Below, in pieces: positions 34,281 through 43,574 of a DNA stretch of 64,000 bases (positions are counted from its first letter, which is position 1; each line of letters begins with the position of its first letter). Location: positions 309,896 to 373,895 of the forward strand of contig DGQM01000024.1 in assembly GCA_002389765.1 (NCBI GenBank), written 5' to 3'. Position numbers and translations under genes: made by a program. This DNA is from Bacteroidetes bacterium UBA4414. Its GTDB lineage: Bacteria; Bacteroidota; Bacteroidia; Chitinophagales; Chitinophagaceae. The notes beneath the pieces are model-generated. The model ran no database searches, was not told the DNA's origin, and saw nothing but the letters and a program-made list of their open reading frames with translations.

Positions 34281-36971
34281 CTATTCAATCAGGAATCGTT
34301 GTCGGCCTATTACAGCTTTGTCTGTGGTAATATCTATAATATATGTACCAACCGGCAAGCCCATTGCTTTTACATAAGTAATGCCGTTGTCATTCAGCTT
34401 TTGTTGGTTTTGCCAAACGGTGCGGCCTGTTTTGTCAATAATACGTATCTGCGCTACGGTATTTGCAAACATTGCCATGTTTGATTTTACCTGAAATACA
34501 CCGTTGTTAGGGTTAGGGTATAGTTCCAGATTGTTGCTTGCATACGGAATGATTGTAACAATATGCGTAGTGGTATCTGTAGTATCTACAGGCGCACCGG
34601 GATAAACTTGCAGTTTACTTTTCCAAAGTCCGCGACCGTAAGTTGATGCCCATATTTCTTTGCTTTTGTAGTTGATACCCAAATCTGTTACTTCTATGCT
34701 TGGCATAGCGTTGCTGTTGTTGAATACTTCCCATTGTTTGGTGGTAGTATCCCAGTGATAAACACCTATGTCTGTACCAATGTATTTGAACTGTGTTGCA
34801 GAGTCAATCTCCATACAATGAACAGGCACGTTTGGCAGACCTGTGTTGTAGGGTGTCCAAGTACCGGCATCATACTGTACTACTTGCGGGCCACCATAGC
34901 CGCCAAACGTAAGCCAGAAACGATCTTTCTTTTTAGGGTCTACTTTAATGTCTGACGGTGCAGATTTGTACGGGCTTACAATAGTATTGAAAGTAACAGG
35001 TGTAGTTGCATTGTAAGAATTGGTATAATACACTTTCGTAGTATCGCCGCTTGAATAAGCTACGATTGCATATAGTGTTTTATTGTCTGCAGGTGTCATA
35101 GCCAGCCTGTGTATGTTTCTCGATTTATTCAGGGAGTCACCACCTGTTAAAGAAATCCATGTATTACCTCTATCTGCAGATACATATACCTGCCTGTAGC
35201 CAGCAATAACATGTGTTGGGTTGTGTGGGTTGATGATATACGGAGTTATCCACGCGCCTTTGTTCGACATGTATCCCGCACCCGGTGGAATATTATCCGA
35301 TATCTCAACATCGCCCGATGGGGTGTGCCTTGTTATAGAGCCATTCTGTACACCTGAATAGTAGATAGTACTGTCCGAAAAATCGACCTGGCAATCCATG
35401 CCATCACCACCGTTTTCATCTGTCCATGTTGTTCCGAGCGACAAGCTTTTTGTACCATTATCCTGAGCTCCCGCCAAAACAAACTGAGACGTGTAGCTAA
35501 CTGCATTTCTATAAAACTGAGTAATGGCAAGACCATTAGTCATATCTGTCCATAAAGAACCTGCAGTATTGTCTGTTCGGTAGATGCCTCCATCACATCC
35601 TTGCAATAACCTACCCGTAACTAGTGGGTGGAAGCCCAGAAAATGTTTATCGGCATGCACAGTTGCAACGCCGGGTAGTTGTGCCCACCATTGTGTGCAT
35701 ATAGACCATGAGCTACCCCCATTTGTAGAGCGGAATGCATTAACACCGCCAACAATTACTTCATTAGCATTATTGGGATTGATTGCGATGCACAAATCGT
35801 ACCAGCCTTGGTTGCCGCAGCCGAGTGGTATATTGTTATTGCTACCTGCAATTAAGTCGTTTGTTTTTGTAGAAGGAGAAGGACTACAGTAACCTGCAGG
35901 GCCAAATATACCCGTAAATGTTTTTCCGGTATCTGTAGAGTTGTATATACTATCTAAGCCACTGGATGACGTACATACTATGAGTTTTACAATTTTTACA
36001 TCTGCCGGAGTTACTGCTATTGCAATACGCCCTTTGCCAGCAAATTTTGCAGATAGATTGGTCCATGTTTTACCACCGTTTGCTGAGCGGTAGTAAAGTG
36101 CAGAACCAACCGCATACATTACATTGGTATCTGTTGGATGGTAAACGATGTCTTTAAAATTACCCGTTTGTACGCGGGTAAAGTTTGCGCCCGCGTTAGT
36201 AGACTGGTATATACCATCGCTGGTAGCAACGGTTAGTGTATTGGGGTTTAGTTTATTGATAACCAAAGCGTTTGTAAGCCTGCTTTGTGTTACAGCCCAT
36301 TTCAGTCCCGTAGTGTCCCATGCTATACCACCGTTGGTAGATTTCATAACACCAATACTATAAGTATCACTGGCATCTCTATCGCCGGTGCACATATATA
36401 TAATGTTCGGATTGTTTGGGTGAATATCTATATCAGATACACCTAATACAGGCAGCATGTGCGACATAGATGTCCAGCTGGAACCGTTATTGGTTGTTTT
36501 CCATGCACCGCCACCTGCACTAGCTACCCAAAGTTGATCGGGGTCAGTCGGGTGAAACGCGATGGAATTAATACGGCCTATACCTGCGTAGCCGCCTGTA
36601 CTGGTGGTTGGTCCCTGAAAAGTCCAGTTAGCACTGGTTGTCGATGCAGCAGTCGTTTTATTAGCCGTTGTTCCGTAGTATTTCTTCCACTCTTCGTAGT
36701 TTTTGGTAGCGGGTACCAAATAGCCATTTTGGTCTGTATGCGATTCTGCATGCCATTTCCAACGGTAGAAATGGTAGTCTTTGGTTTCTTTTACCGGTTC
36801 TCCTTTTGCACGTTGCTCCTCTGCAGAAGCGGCTTTTTGCGCTTCATGCGCGTTAATGATGTCTTGTAGTTTGGTTTGTTCTACATTTACATTTTCAAGC
36901 CACGGTTGCGCATTTGTTACATTGACTGTAACTATGCCAAGCCCCAGCAGCAGTAATGATTGCTTTATCAT
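34281..36971 (-). CDS. secreted BNR/sortilin-like beta-propeller protein with T9SS sorting domain (copy 1)
   Basis: An 896-residue exported protein: signal peptide ending TNAQPW, a helical charged segment of about 80 residues (AQKAASAEEQRAKGE), then many BNR-type propeller blades (SANGGKTWTNLS, STNGGSSWS, SADRGNTWISL) of the VPS10/sortilin type. It ends in a T9SS type A sorting domain (ELYPNPNNGVFQVKS, GTYIIDITTD). Such propellers often bind glycans or proteins at the cell surface; no catalytic set typical of sialidases is evident. A full-length paralogue lies at 57011-59602, with the same order and the shared YGRGxWKS motif before the sorting domain. Confidence 0.9.
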   Translation of the reverse strand: MIKQSLLLLGLGIVTVNVTNAQPWLENVNVEQTKLQDIINAHEAQKAASAEEQRAKGEPVKETKDYHFYRWKWHAESHTDQNGYLVPATKNYEEWKKYYGTTANKTTAASTTSANWTFQGPTTSTGGYAGIGRINSIAFHPTDPDQLWVASAGGGAWKTTNNGSSWTSMSHMLPVLGVSDIDIHPNNPNIIYMCTGDRDASDTYSIGVMKSTNGGIAWDTTGLKWAVTQSRLTNALVINKLNPNTLTVATSDGIYQSTNAGANFTRVQTGNFKDIVYHPTDTNVMYAVGSALYYRSANGGKTWTNLSAKFAGKGRIAIAVTPADVKIVKLIVCTSSSGLDSIYNSTDTGKTFTGIFGPAGYCSPSPSTKTNDLIAGSNNNIPLGCGNQGWYDLCIAINPNNANEVIVGGVNAFRSTNGGSSWSICTQWWAQLPGVATVHADKHFLGFHPLVTGRLLQGCDGGIYRTDNTAGSLWTDMTNGLAITQFYRNAVSYTSQFVLAGAQDNGTKSLSLGTTWTDENGGDGMDCQVDFSDSTIYYSGVQNGSITRHTPSGDVEISDNIPPGAGYMSNKGAWITPYIINPHNPTHVIAGYRQVYVSADRGNTWISLTGGDSLNKSRNIHRLAMTPADNKTLYAIVAYSSGDTTKVYYTNSYNATTPVTFNTIVSPYKSAPSDIKVDPKKKDRFWLTFGGYGGPQVVQYDAGTWTPYNTGLPNVPVHCMEIDSATQFKYIGTDIGVYHWDTTTKQWEVFNNSNAMPSIEVTDLGINYKSKEIWASTYGRGLWKSKLQVYPGAPVDTTDTTTHIVTIIPYASNNLELYPNPNNGVFQVKSNMAMFANTVAQIRIIDKTGRTVWQNQQKLNDNGITYVKAMGLPVGTYIIDITTDKAVIGRQRFLIE

Positions 36972-37046
36972 TTATAACGAAATTTTAACTACTTATGTCC
37001 TTAATAGCCTACTAAAATACATCATTTTAGCTTTAATATCAGCTTT

Positions 37047-37382
37047 GTGGAAGGTAAACCGCTAATTAAAATATCAGTTTCAGACAATGCGTGGCAGGCA
37101 AGGTTGGCATCTCGCTTTCTGAAATCAGATAATGCCGCTATTGTATTTGGGCGTAATATCTACTTGTGGGGGTCATCTAAACAAGCATTTCTCGGCAACC
37201 AAAGGTGGCTGCTGCACGAATTGCAACACGTATTGCAATATCAAAGAGATGGTTTCACAGGATTTATATTCAAGTATTTTATCAATCATATAAGATACGG
37301 GTATCGTAACAACCCGTATGAGGTGGAGGCAAGGGCTGCCGAGCAAAATGAAGAATTGCTTAAACAGTTTGATTTGCCCTGA
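37047..37382 (+). CDS. small HExxH protein resembling DUF4157 metallopeptidase-like domains
   Basis: A 111-residue protein with no other Met, so it must start at GTG 37047 (or another non-ATG codon). The centre reads LLHELQHVLQYQRDG, an HExxH zinc motif. A downstream Glu in NPYEVEARAAEQN is a possible third ligand. The run-up (AIVFGRNIYLWG, QRWLLHELQHV) follows the DUF4157 pattern, a domain often carried by larger toxins or phage-tail-associated proteins. Here it stands alone without a signal peptide. Function unknown. Confidence 0.6.
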   Translation: MEGKPLIKISVSDNAWQARLASRFLKSDNAAIVFGRNIYLWGSSKQAFLGNQRWLLHELQHVLQYQRDGFTGFIFKYFINHIRYGYRNNPYEVEARAAEQNEELLKQFDLP

Positions 37383-37413
37383 TTTACTGCTTTTAACTTT
37401 AAAGTTTAGCTAT

Positions 37414-37421
37414 TATATTTG
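37414..37421 (+). promoter_or_regulatory. -7 promoter element for the 2TM protein gene
   Basis: TATATTTG matches TAnnTTTG and lies 20 bases before the ATG at 37442. The upstream -33 region is only T-rich. Confidence 0.5.
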
Positions 37422-37441
37422 CATTCAAATTATCAGAAGCA

Positions 37442-37690
37442 ATGCCTCAAAAAATAAAACCAACAGGCCGTCAGAAATCAATATTCTTCCTGCACTTCGC
37501 TGTATTTGCAGTTGCATCTGCTATCATGCTGCTTACATATGATAAAGGTGCTACTACCTGGGTATATCCTTGGCCGGCATGGATTGTTGCTGCTTGGGGC
37601 CTTTCGCTGATAGGGCACGGTTGTGCTGTATATACCAGCTACGAAGATCCTGGTCATGCAGACTATACGCGTCAGGAAAAGAACGGTTAA
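37442..37690 (+). CDS. 2TM-domain small membrane protein
   Basis: An 82-residue protein with two hydrophobic helices at about residues 17-34 (FLHFAVFAVASAIMLL) and 42-62 (PWPAWIVAAWGLSLIGHGC), in the pattern of the 2TM domain family: a charged N-terminus, two helices separated by a Trp-rich turn (TTWVYPWPAW), and a GHG motif. Function is unknown; in other proteins the domain sits next to signalling modules. A terminator follows. Confidence 0.7.
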   Translation: MPQKIKPTGRQKSIFFLHFAVFAVASAIMLLTYDKGATTWVYPWPAWIVAAWGLSLIGHGCAVYTSYEDPGHADYTRQEKNG

Positions 37691-37718
37691 GAAATCTATA
37701 TACTAACTATATTATTGA

Positions 37719-37757
37719 GGCACCTCTTGCAATGCGGCAGGAGGTGCTTTATTTTTA
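37719..37757 (+). terminator. intrinsic terminator after the 2TM gene
   Basis: GCACCTCTTGC pairs with GCAGGAGGTGC (a nearly perfect stem) followed by TTTATTTTT. It ends 19 bases before the hybrid kinase start, so the kinase needs its own promoter. Confidence 0.75.
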
Positions 37758-37775
37758 AAGTATTGAAACTGATAT

Positions 37776-40409
37776 ATGGATACCCCAAGATATAAGGAGT
37801 TACAAAAGGAATACGATATACTGAAAGACGAGCGCGCAAAGATTGATGTTTATGTGCAGATGGCTGTAGAGGTCAGGAATTTTGATGTGGAGCAGGCAAT
37901 GGATATGGCCAACGAAATCATCAGTCGTGCAGATGCTATAGGCTATAGACTAGGCAAAGGCCGTGGCATGAACCTGAAAGGCTGGTGCTATTGGCAGCAA
38001 GGTGAGTATGATGACGGTGTGGATATATTGCAGGACGCGTTGAAGATATCGCGCGATATTAACAACAAGCCTTTGCAGGCACGAGTGTTGAATAATCTGG
38101 GTTATATCTATCGCGATCGTGGCGATCTTGCAGATGCACTCAACCACTTTGAAGGTGCATTGAAAATAAATGAAAAGCTGGGCGATGAGGTAGCGCAATC
38201 AGTAAACCTTTCAAGTATTGCTTATCTGCTATACGATCTCAACGATTACGAAAATGCCCTTGAGTTTGCACTGCGTTGCCTGCCCATATTTGAAAAGGCA
38301 AATGATTTGCACAGGCTCAATGCCCTGTATCATATACTTGGTAATATTTACTTCAAACAAGAGCAGCACTTAGAGGCGCTCCGGTATTTTGAAGAAAACC
38401 TGCGCCTGAGTGAGCAAGATACAATGATGCATGCATTGGCTATCAGCGGGCTGGGCAAGGTGTACTACAAGATGAATGATTTGGCGAATGCACGCAAACA
38501 TCTGGTAGATGCACTGAAAGAATCGGAAGAGTTGAGCAATGTAGAAGTACAGATTATTTGTCAGTTCTACATTGGCAGGATGATGATGGATGAAGGCAAC
38601 TACCGACAGGCGCAGCAGCACATGAATGCAGCTTTTGAGTTGGCAGATGAATACAATCGTAAGCACGATGTGATGAGTGTACATGAAGCTTTGGCACAGT
38701 TGTATGATAAGATGGGTGATATACCCAAAGCCTTCTATCATCTGAAGGCATACGAACAGATGAAGGAAGAAATCTTCAAGCAAACAACATTTAATAAAAT
38801 ACGCAACCTGCAAACACGCCAACAGGTAGAGCTTGCGCAGAAAGAGAAAGAAGTGGCAGAGCAAACTGCACAACTCAAGCAGCAATTCATGGCCAATATG
38901 AGCCATGAAATACGCACACCTATGAATGCGATTGTAGGTATGACCAGCTTGCTGATGAGCAAGAATCCGCTGCCGGAGCAAATGAAATACCTGAAAGCTA
39001 TTCAGCAGTCGGCAGATAACCTGCTTGTTATCATTAATGATATACTTGACCTTTCTAAGATAGAAGCAGGTAAAATTGTTATTGAACAAACAGATTTTTC
39101 GCTGCGCGAAGTGACGAATAGTGTGCGCGATATGCTGATGTTCAAAGCAGAAGAAAAAGGGCTGCAATTCAAAGTAAATGTAGAAGAAGAAATACCTGTG
39201 AGAGTGATAGGCGACCCTACGCGCATCAATCAGGTATTGATAAACTTGGCGGGTAATGCATTGAAGTTTACAGAGAAGGGGTATATAGAGGTACGTGTTA
39301 CCATTCAAAAAAAGGCTGAGAAGAAATACTGGCTGAAGTTTGAGGTGATAGATACAGGTATAGGTATTTCCCCCGACTATGTGAGCAAAATATTTGAAAG
39401 CTTTACACAGGCAGGTACAGACGTAGCACGCAAGTTTGGTGGTACTGGTCTTGGGCTTACCATATCCAAGCAATTGGTAGAGCTGATGGGAGGTGAAATA
39501 GGTGTTACCAGTGAGCTGGGTAAGGGTACTACATTCTTCGCCATTATACCGCTTGAGGAGTCGGACGTGCAGGTGGTAGAGCAAAAGGGTTCGGCAGTAG
39601 ATGAGCAGACGATGAAGAAACTTAACGATGTGAAGTTGCTGCTGGTAGAGGATAATGAGTTTAACCGTATGGTGGCAGAAGATACATTGAAAGAGTTGTT
39701 GCCGGGTATTACTATTGATATAGCAATAAATGGACAAGAAGCGGTAGACAGGGTTCAGAAAGAGCAGTACGATATTGTACTGATGGATATACAAATGCCT
39801 GTGATGGATGGTGTAACTGCTACTCGTACCATAAGGACTACACTACCGGCACCTGCAAAAGATGTAAAAATTATTGCCATGACGGCGAACGTATTGCAGG
39901 AAGATGTGGCACAGTATTTCAACACCGGGATGAACGCTTACGTGTCAAAACCGTTTCAGGTAGATGAGCTGTTGCTGAAAATGGCGGCAGTATTGGAAGG
40001 GCAGACGCCGGCTATGCAAGGCAATACTACAGTTAAAAATACGATAGTGGCGGAACCTGCTATGCCATCGCTACCGGATAAGATAACAGACATGCAGTTT
40101 TTGAGACAATTTGCAGGTGGTAATGATGAAAAAATGACCAAATATGTGGGAATGTTCCTTGAAAATGGCCCTAAACTGCTGAATACGATAGAACAATCGC
40201 TACAGTCGAAAGACTATGCAGCGGTGAAAATAGCTGCCCACTCCATGAAGCCGCAACTGTCTTATATGGGTGTGAAGGAGGATGTAAGCCATATCTTCCT
40301 GATAGAACAAACTGCGGGAGAGTCTGCCCACTACGACAGGTTGCCTACATTGGTTGTAAATCTGAAAAGGGTGTGTGAGAAAGCTTTTGAAGAATTGAGA
40401 AACATATAA
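37776..40409 (+). CDS. soluble TPR hybrid histidine kinase with receiver and Hpt domains
   Basis: An 877-residue phosphorelay protein with no membrane helix. Residues about 1-330 are TPR repeats (ARVLNNLGYIYRDRGDLADA, NALYHILGNIYFKQEQHLEA) that should bind a protein partner. A coiled coil leads to the H box (NMSHEIRTPMNAIVG, His377). The ATPase has NLAGNALKFTE, DTGIGI and GTGLGLTI. The receiver has Asp671 (LMDIQMPVMDG). The C-terminal Hpt has His822 (AAHSMKPQLS). So phosphate can flow His377 to Asp671 to His822, then to a separate receiver. The next gene supplies one. Confidence 0.93.
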   Translation: MDTPRYKELQKEYDILKDERAKIDVYVQMAVEVRNFDVEQAMDMANEIISRADAIGYRLGKGRGMNLKGWCYWQQGEYDDGVDILQDALKISRDINNKPLQARVLNNLGYIYRDRGDLADALNHFEGALKINEKLGDEVAQSVNLSSIAYLLYDLNDYENALEFALRCLPIFEKANDLHRLNALYHILGNIYFKQEQHLEALRYFEENLRLSEQDTMMHALAISGLGKVYYKMNDLANARKHLVDALKESEELSNVEVQIICQFYIGRMMMDEGNYRQAQQHMNAAFELADEYNRKHDVMSVHEALAQLYDKMGDIPKAFYHLKAYEQMKEEIFKQTTFNKIRNLQTRQQVELAQKEKEVAEQTAQLKQQFMANMSHEIRTPMNAIVGMTSLLMSKNPLPEQMKYLKAIQQSADNLLVIINDILDLSKIEAGKIVIEQTDFSLREVTNSVRDMLMFKAEEKGLQFKVNVEEEIPVRVIGDPTRINQVLINLAGNALKFTEKGYIEVRVTIQKKAEKKYWLKFEVIDTGIGISPDYVSKIFESFTQAGTDVARKFGGTGLGLTISKQLVELMGGEIGVTSELGKGTTFFAIIPLEESDVQVVEQKGSAVDEQTMKKLNDVKLLLVEDNEFNRMVAEDTLKELLPGITIDIAINGQEAVDRVQKEQYDIVLMDIQMPVMDGVTATRTIRTTLPAPAKDVKIIAMTANVLQEDVAQYFNTGMNAYVSKPFQVDELLLKMAAVLEGQTPAMQGNTTVKNTIVAEPAMPSLPDKITDMQFLRQFAGGNDEKMTKYVGMFLENGPKLLNTIEQSLQSKDYAAVKIAAHSMKPQLSYMGVKEDVSHIFLIEQTAGESAHYDRLPTLVVNLKRVCEKAFEELRNI

Positions 40410-40500
40410 AACTGATAGAAAATATATAAAGGTTGATATTAATCCTTTTTTATTTCTGAATATTTTTTCTATTTTACTAACAAATTGAATGATTTAGCTC

Positions 40501-41028
40501 ATGGCTACTGAAAACACTCGCTACATGTTTCTGGTTGATGACGAACCTATCCAGAACGAAATGTTGAAAGATTACCTTTCTGAAAGGTTTTTATATACCA
40601 TCAAAACATTTGATAACGGCGAGGAGGCGGTTAACAACCTATCGTTGAATCCTGAAATAGTAGTGTTGGATTACCACCTGAATGCACACCTGCCAAATGC
40701 CAAAAATGGTGTGGACATTCTGAAAATGATTGTAGAGCGTGCACCTGCAACACAGGTCATCATGCTTTCCGGTCAGGACAAAATTGATGTTGCCATCGAT
40801 AGCATGAAGTACGGTGCTTACGACTATGTTGTAAAAGGTGAAACCGCGTTTTCGCGTATCGAAAACGTAATCAACAATGTAAGCGAACTGCACAAGGTTA
40901 AGACCATCAACAATGCGTATAAGAAAACTATCATATTCTTATCTGTCGTTATAGGGCTTATTGTACTGCTTGCGTTATACCTTACATTCTTTACTTCTGC
41001 GTTCTCGCACATGTCATCTGCATCATAA
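40501..41028 (+). CDS. membrane-tethered stand-alone receiver domain protein
   Basis: A 175-residue protein. Residues 1-125 are a response-regulator receiver: acidic pair Asp13/Asp14, phospho-acceptor Asp57 (VVLDYHL), Ser90 (MLSGQD) and Lys112 (YVVKGE). Instead of a DNA-binding or enzyme domain, the C-terminus is a single membrane helix (about 143-165, TIIFLSVVIGLIVLLALYL) and a short tail. It lies 91 bases after the Hpt-carrying hybrid kinase on the same strand and is the natural acceptor of its phosphoryl group. Output must come from binding a partner at the membrane. Family function unknown to me. Confidence 0.88.
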   Translation: MATENTRYMFLVDDEPIQNEMLKDYLSERFLYTIKTFDNGEEAVNNLSLNPEIVVLDYHLNAHLPNAKNGVDILKMIVERAPATQVIMLSGQDKIDVAIDSMKYGAYDYVVKGETAFSRIENVINNVSELHKVKTINNAYKKTIIFLSVVIGLIVLLALYLTFFTSAFSHMSSAS

Positions 41029-41104
41029 AGCAGTATTTTAAAGGTTTTTTATCGCATTCTTATTTAGATTTGTTGTTTCGAACAACGAGATAGACTGATA
41101 TTTT

Positions 41105-42295
41105 ATGCAATTAGCCCAAAGATTGAACCGTATATCTGAGCCTCAAACTATCAAAATGGCCAAGCTTGGCAGAGAATTGAGAGCGCAGGGTGCTGATGTT
41201 ATAGACCTGAGTTTGGGTGAACCTGATTTTAAAACGCCTGCGCATATTTGTGAAGCTGCTACCAAAGCAATGGAAGAAGGCTACACAAAATATACGCCTG
41301 TTGTGGGATATCCGGAACTAAGGCAAGCAATATCTGATAAACTGAAGCGTGACAACGGGTTGGAATATGCCATAGATGAAATAATTGTTTCTACAGGTGC
41401 AAAACAATCTTTGGCGAATGCAATACTCAGTCTTGTTAATCCGGGTGATGAGGTTATTATTCCTACGCCTTATTGGGTTACATACAGTGCATTGGTGCAG
41501 TTGTCTGAAGGTGTGGTGAAATATATTGATTGTTTTATTGATACCGACTTCAAGCTTTCTCCTGAAAAACTGGAAGCAGCCATAACACCGGATACAAAAC
41601 TTTTCATATTCTCTTCGCCTTGCAATCCTACGGGTAGTGTTTATTCAAAAGCAGAGTTGCAAGGATTGGCAGAGGTATTCAAACGCCATCCGCATGTTGC
41701 CATCATCAGCGATGAGATATATGAATACATCAATTACACAGGCAAACACGAAAGCATAGCACAGTTTCCGGAACTGAGGGATAGGGTTGTAATCATAAAC
41801 GGTATGTCTAAAGGCTTTGCTATGACGGGCTGGAGGCTCGGCTACATGGCAGGTCCTAAAGATTTGGTGCAGGCTTGCGAAAAGCTGCAAGGGCAGTTTA
41901 CATCTGCTACAAGTTCTGTAACGCAACGTGCGTCTATAGCTGCGCTGACCGGTGATTTAACGCCAACATTCAATATGACAAAATCTTTCAGAGAACGTCG
42001 TGATTTTGTTATTGGTGAATTACAAAAAATGCCGGGCATAAAAATTAATATGCCTGAAGGGGCTTTCTATGCCTTCCCAAACATCAGCGAATTTTTTGGT
42101 AAATCTGATGGTACTACAACCATTAATACAGATGAAGACCTGAGCATGTATCTGCTGCACAAAGCGCACATCAGTTCTGTAAATGGTGCTGCATTTGGCA
42201 ACAGTAATTGTATACGTCTTTCTTTTGCTACAAGTATGGATAAGCTGGAAGAAGCAATGAAGCGTATGGCAAAAGCGCTGAGCGAATTGCACTAA
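41105..42295 (+). CDS. class I PLP-dependent aminotransferase (aspartate aminotransferase-like)
   Basis: A 396-residue aminotransferase of the aspartate/aromatic type. Marks in order: SLGEPDFKTPAHI, YTPVVGYPELRQA, STGAKQSL, SPCNPTGSVYS, ISDEIYEYINY, and the PLP Lys236 in NGMSKGFAMTGWRLGY. A substrate-binding Arg is in NCIRLSFAT. Most likely it makes aspartate/glutamate using 2-oxoglutarate; some members use prephenate or aromatic acids. The stop is 5 bases from the convergent DUF4296 gene. Confidence 0.93.
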   Translation: MQLAQRLNRISEPQTIKMAKLGRELRAQGADVIDLSLGEPDFKTPAHICEAATKAMEEGYTKYTPVVGYPELRQAISDKLKRDNGLEYAIDEIIVSTGAKQSLANAILSLVNPGDEVIIPTPYWVTYSALVQLSEGVVKYIDCFIDTDFKLSPEKLEAAITPDTKLFIFSSPCNPTGSVYSKAELQGLAEVFKRHPHVAIISDEIYEYINYTGKHESIAQFPELRDRVVIINGMSKGFAMTGWRLGYMAGPKDLVQACEKLQGQFTSATSSVTQRASIAALTGDLTPTFNMTKSFRERRDFVIGELQKMPGIKINMPEGAFYAFPNISEFFGKSDGTTTINTDEDLSMYLLHKAHISSVNGAAFGNSNCIRLSFATSMDKLEEAMKRMAKALSELH

Positions 42296-42300
42296 TCAAG

Positions 42301-42654
42301 TTATTTATTAGGATATGTAGCCTCCATCTTGCTAAGATGGGGTATCATAGCTGCGTATACAGAATCCAGTTGTTCAGGATTTAGTTTATACCATTTAATG
42401 CTCTCATTAAACTCTTCTACAGATACTTTGTAATGCGCTAATATCGATTTGTAATATACAGCTAAAGAGTCCATATTCTTTGCTCCAAGCATATGCAGTG
42501 TATCGTTTTTCATAGAGCTGTAGGTATCTGCATAGTGCATATCTGTCAGTATATTTTGCATCTTATCTGCAGGTATCACATCATCGGCATTTTTTGATGT
42601 GCATGATGCTGCCAAGCAACAGAGTATGGTAATGATAGACTTTCGTAAACGCAT
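42301..42654 (-). CDS. DUF4296-domain lipoprotein
   Basis: A 117-residue lipoprotein with a lipobox at CLAASC. The mature part has the DUF4296 pattern: VIPADKMQNILTDMHYAD, later SVEEFNESIKWYKLNPEQLD. The family is restricted to Bacteroidota and of unknown function. It starts 2 bases after the PorD-like gene and is the last gene of the coaBC-porD operon, which suggests an envelope or T9SS-linked role. Confidence 0.85.
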   Translation of the reverse strand: MRLRKSIITILCCLAASCTSKNADDVIPADKMQNILTDMHYADTYSSMKNDTLHMLGAKNMDSLAVYYKSILAHYKVSVEEFNESIKWYKLNPEQLDSVYAAMIPHLSKMEATYPNK

Positions 42655-42656
42655 GT

Positions 42657-43574
42657 TTACTTAATGTTGTTATACTTTTGAATGTTTGGTATATCTATCA
42701 ATTGCAGCATAGATATATATTTCGTTTTATCTCCTTGTTCTTCCTGCGATACAAGACTGGCAAATTCATCTGATTTTGCACTGAAGAAAAATTGTAAGAG
42801 TATAGAGCTTGGATTTTCTCTGTTTAGCTGCACTAGTTGTGGTAATGTTTCCAATATCAGTTTACGGCTTTCTACAGGCTTGGTAGACATCTTGTCCAAT
42901 CCCTCTCTATGTATATTATACCAAATAGCTCGGAATGTTTTAAAACGTGGATTCAGCATCTGGTCTATTATCCAATAACGATTTTTATTGCCATCTACAG
43001 CTTTCCAGCCTGTTATAGCTTTGCCCGATTCAGGTGCATTGTTTACAATATTCTGTGCTTTTTTGAAGTAGTCGGTACCCCCATTCGGTGAAAAACTGTC
43101 ATAGTCCAGCCCTATAACAAGATAGGCATAGTATGCAAGTGTTGCAGTAAGGTTGGATGCAAAAGGATCGTTACCAACAACGCGGTTATCATCAAATTGT
43201 AATGGTGTAAACTGATTGAAGCGAAACTTAAACTCTCTGTCTATATAATTAACAATAGAAGAATTATAGCTTGTATTATATACCGGGCGCGATGCTTGAA
43301 TATTGATAGTAGCCTCAAAAGCATCCTGTTCTATTTGCGATGTCAGGTTGATGAGTATGTTGCAATCAATCCTTTCATTTGTCTGAAACTGGTCTGTAGT
43401 CCACTTGCGGGTATTCATGAACTCGGTAATATTGCGTTCCATACCGGTGAAGACCTGTTTGTCTATTCCCTGTATCCGGTCGTGCATCACTTTTACCTTA
43501 CAGTTCAGCTCTTGTGCAAAACTGTTGATGGCAATTAATGAAAGCAATAATATATTAAACAGCTTTTTCTGCAT
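42657..43574 (-). CDS. porD: PorD-like T9SS component (DUF4835)
   Basis: A 305-residue periplasmic or outer-membrane-associated protein with a signal peptide ending SFAQELNC. Family marks: ELNCKVKVMHDRIQG near the start, KQVFTGMERNITEFMNTRKW, NYIDREFKFRFNQFTPLQFD, TATLAYYAYLVIGLDYDSF and GWKAVDGNKNRYWIIDQ. PorD is needed for T9SS secretion in Porphyromonas, though its exact job is unknown. Its ATG lies 20 bases inside the end of coaBC, so translation is coupled. It fits the several T9SS-sorted proteins in the window. Confidence 0.88.
   Translation of the reverse strand: MQKKLFNILLLSLIAINSFAQELNCKVKVMHDRIQGIDKQVFTGMERNITEFMNTRKWTTDQFQTNERIDCNILINLTSQIEQDAFEATINIQASRPVYNTSYNSSIVNYIDREFKFRFNQFTPLQFDDNRVVGNDPFASNLTATLAYYAYLVIGLDYDSFSPNGGTDYFKKAQNIVNNAPESGKAITGWKAVDGNKNRYWIIDQMLNPRFKTFRAIWYNIHREGLDKMSTKPVESRKLILETLPQLVQLNRENPSSILLQFFFSAKSDEFASLVSQEEQGDKTKYISMLQLIDIPNIQKYNNIK

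Noticed and set aside
38370..39794. Long 474-codon frame antisense to the hybrid kinase
   Set aside because: Product is rich in Cys, His, Tyr and Ile with no domain; the plus-strand kinase has full motifs. It is a shadow of the real gene.
41071..41086. GTTGT/ACAAC palindrome before the aminotransferase
   Set aside because: Only 5-base arms; not convincing as an operator.
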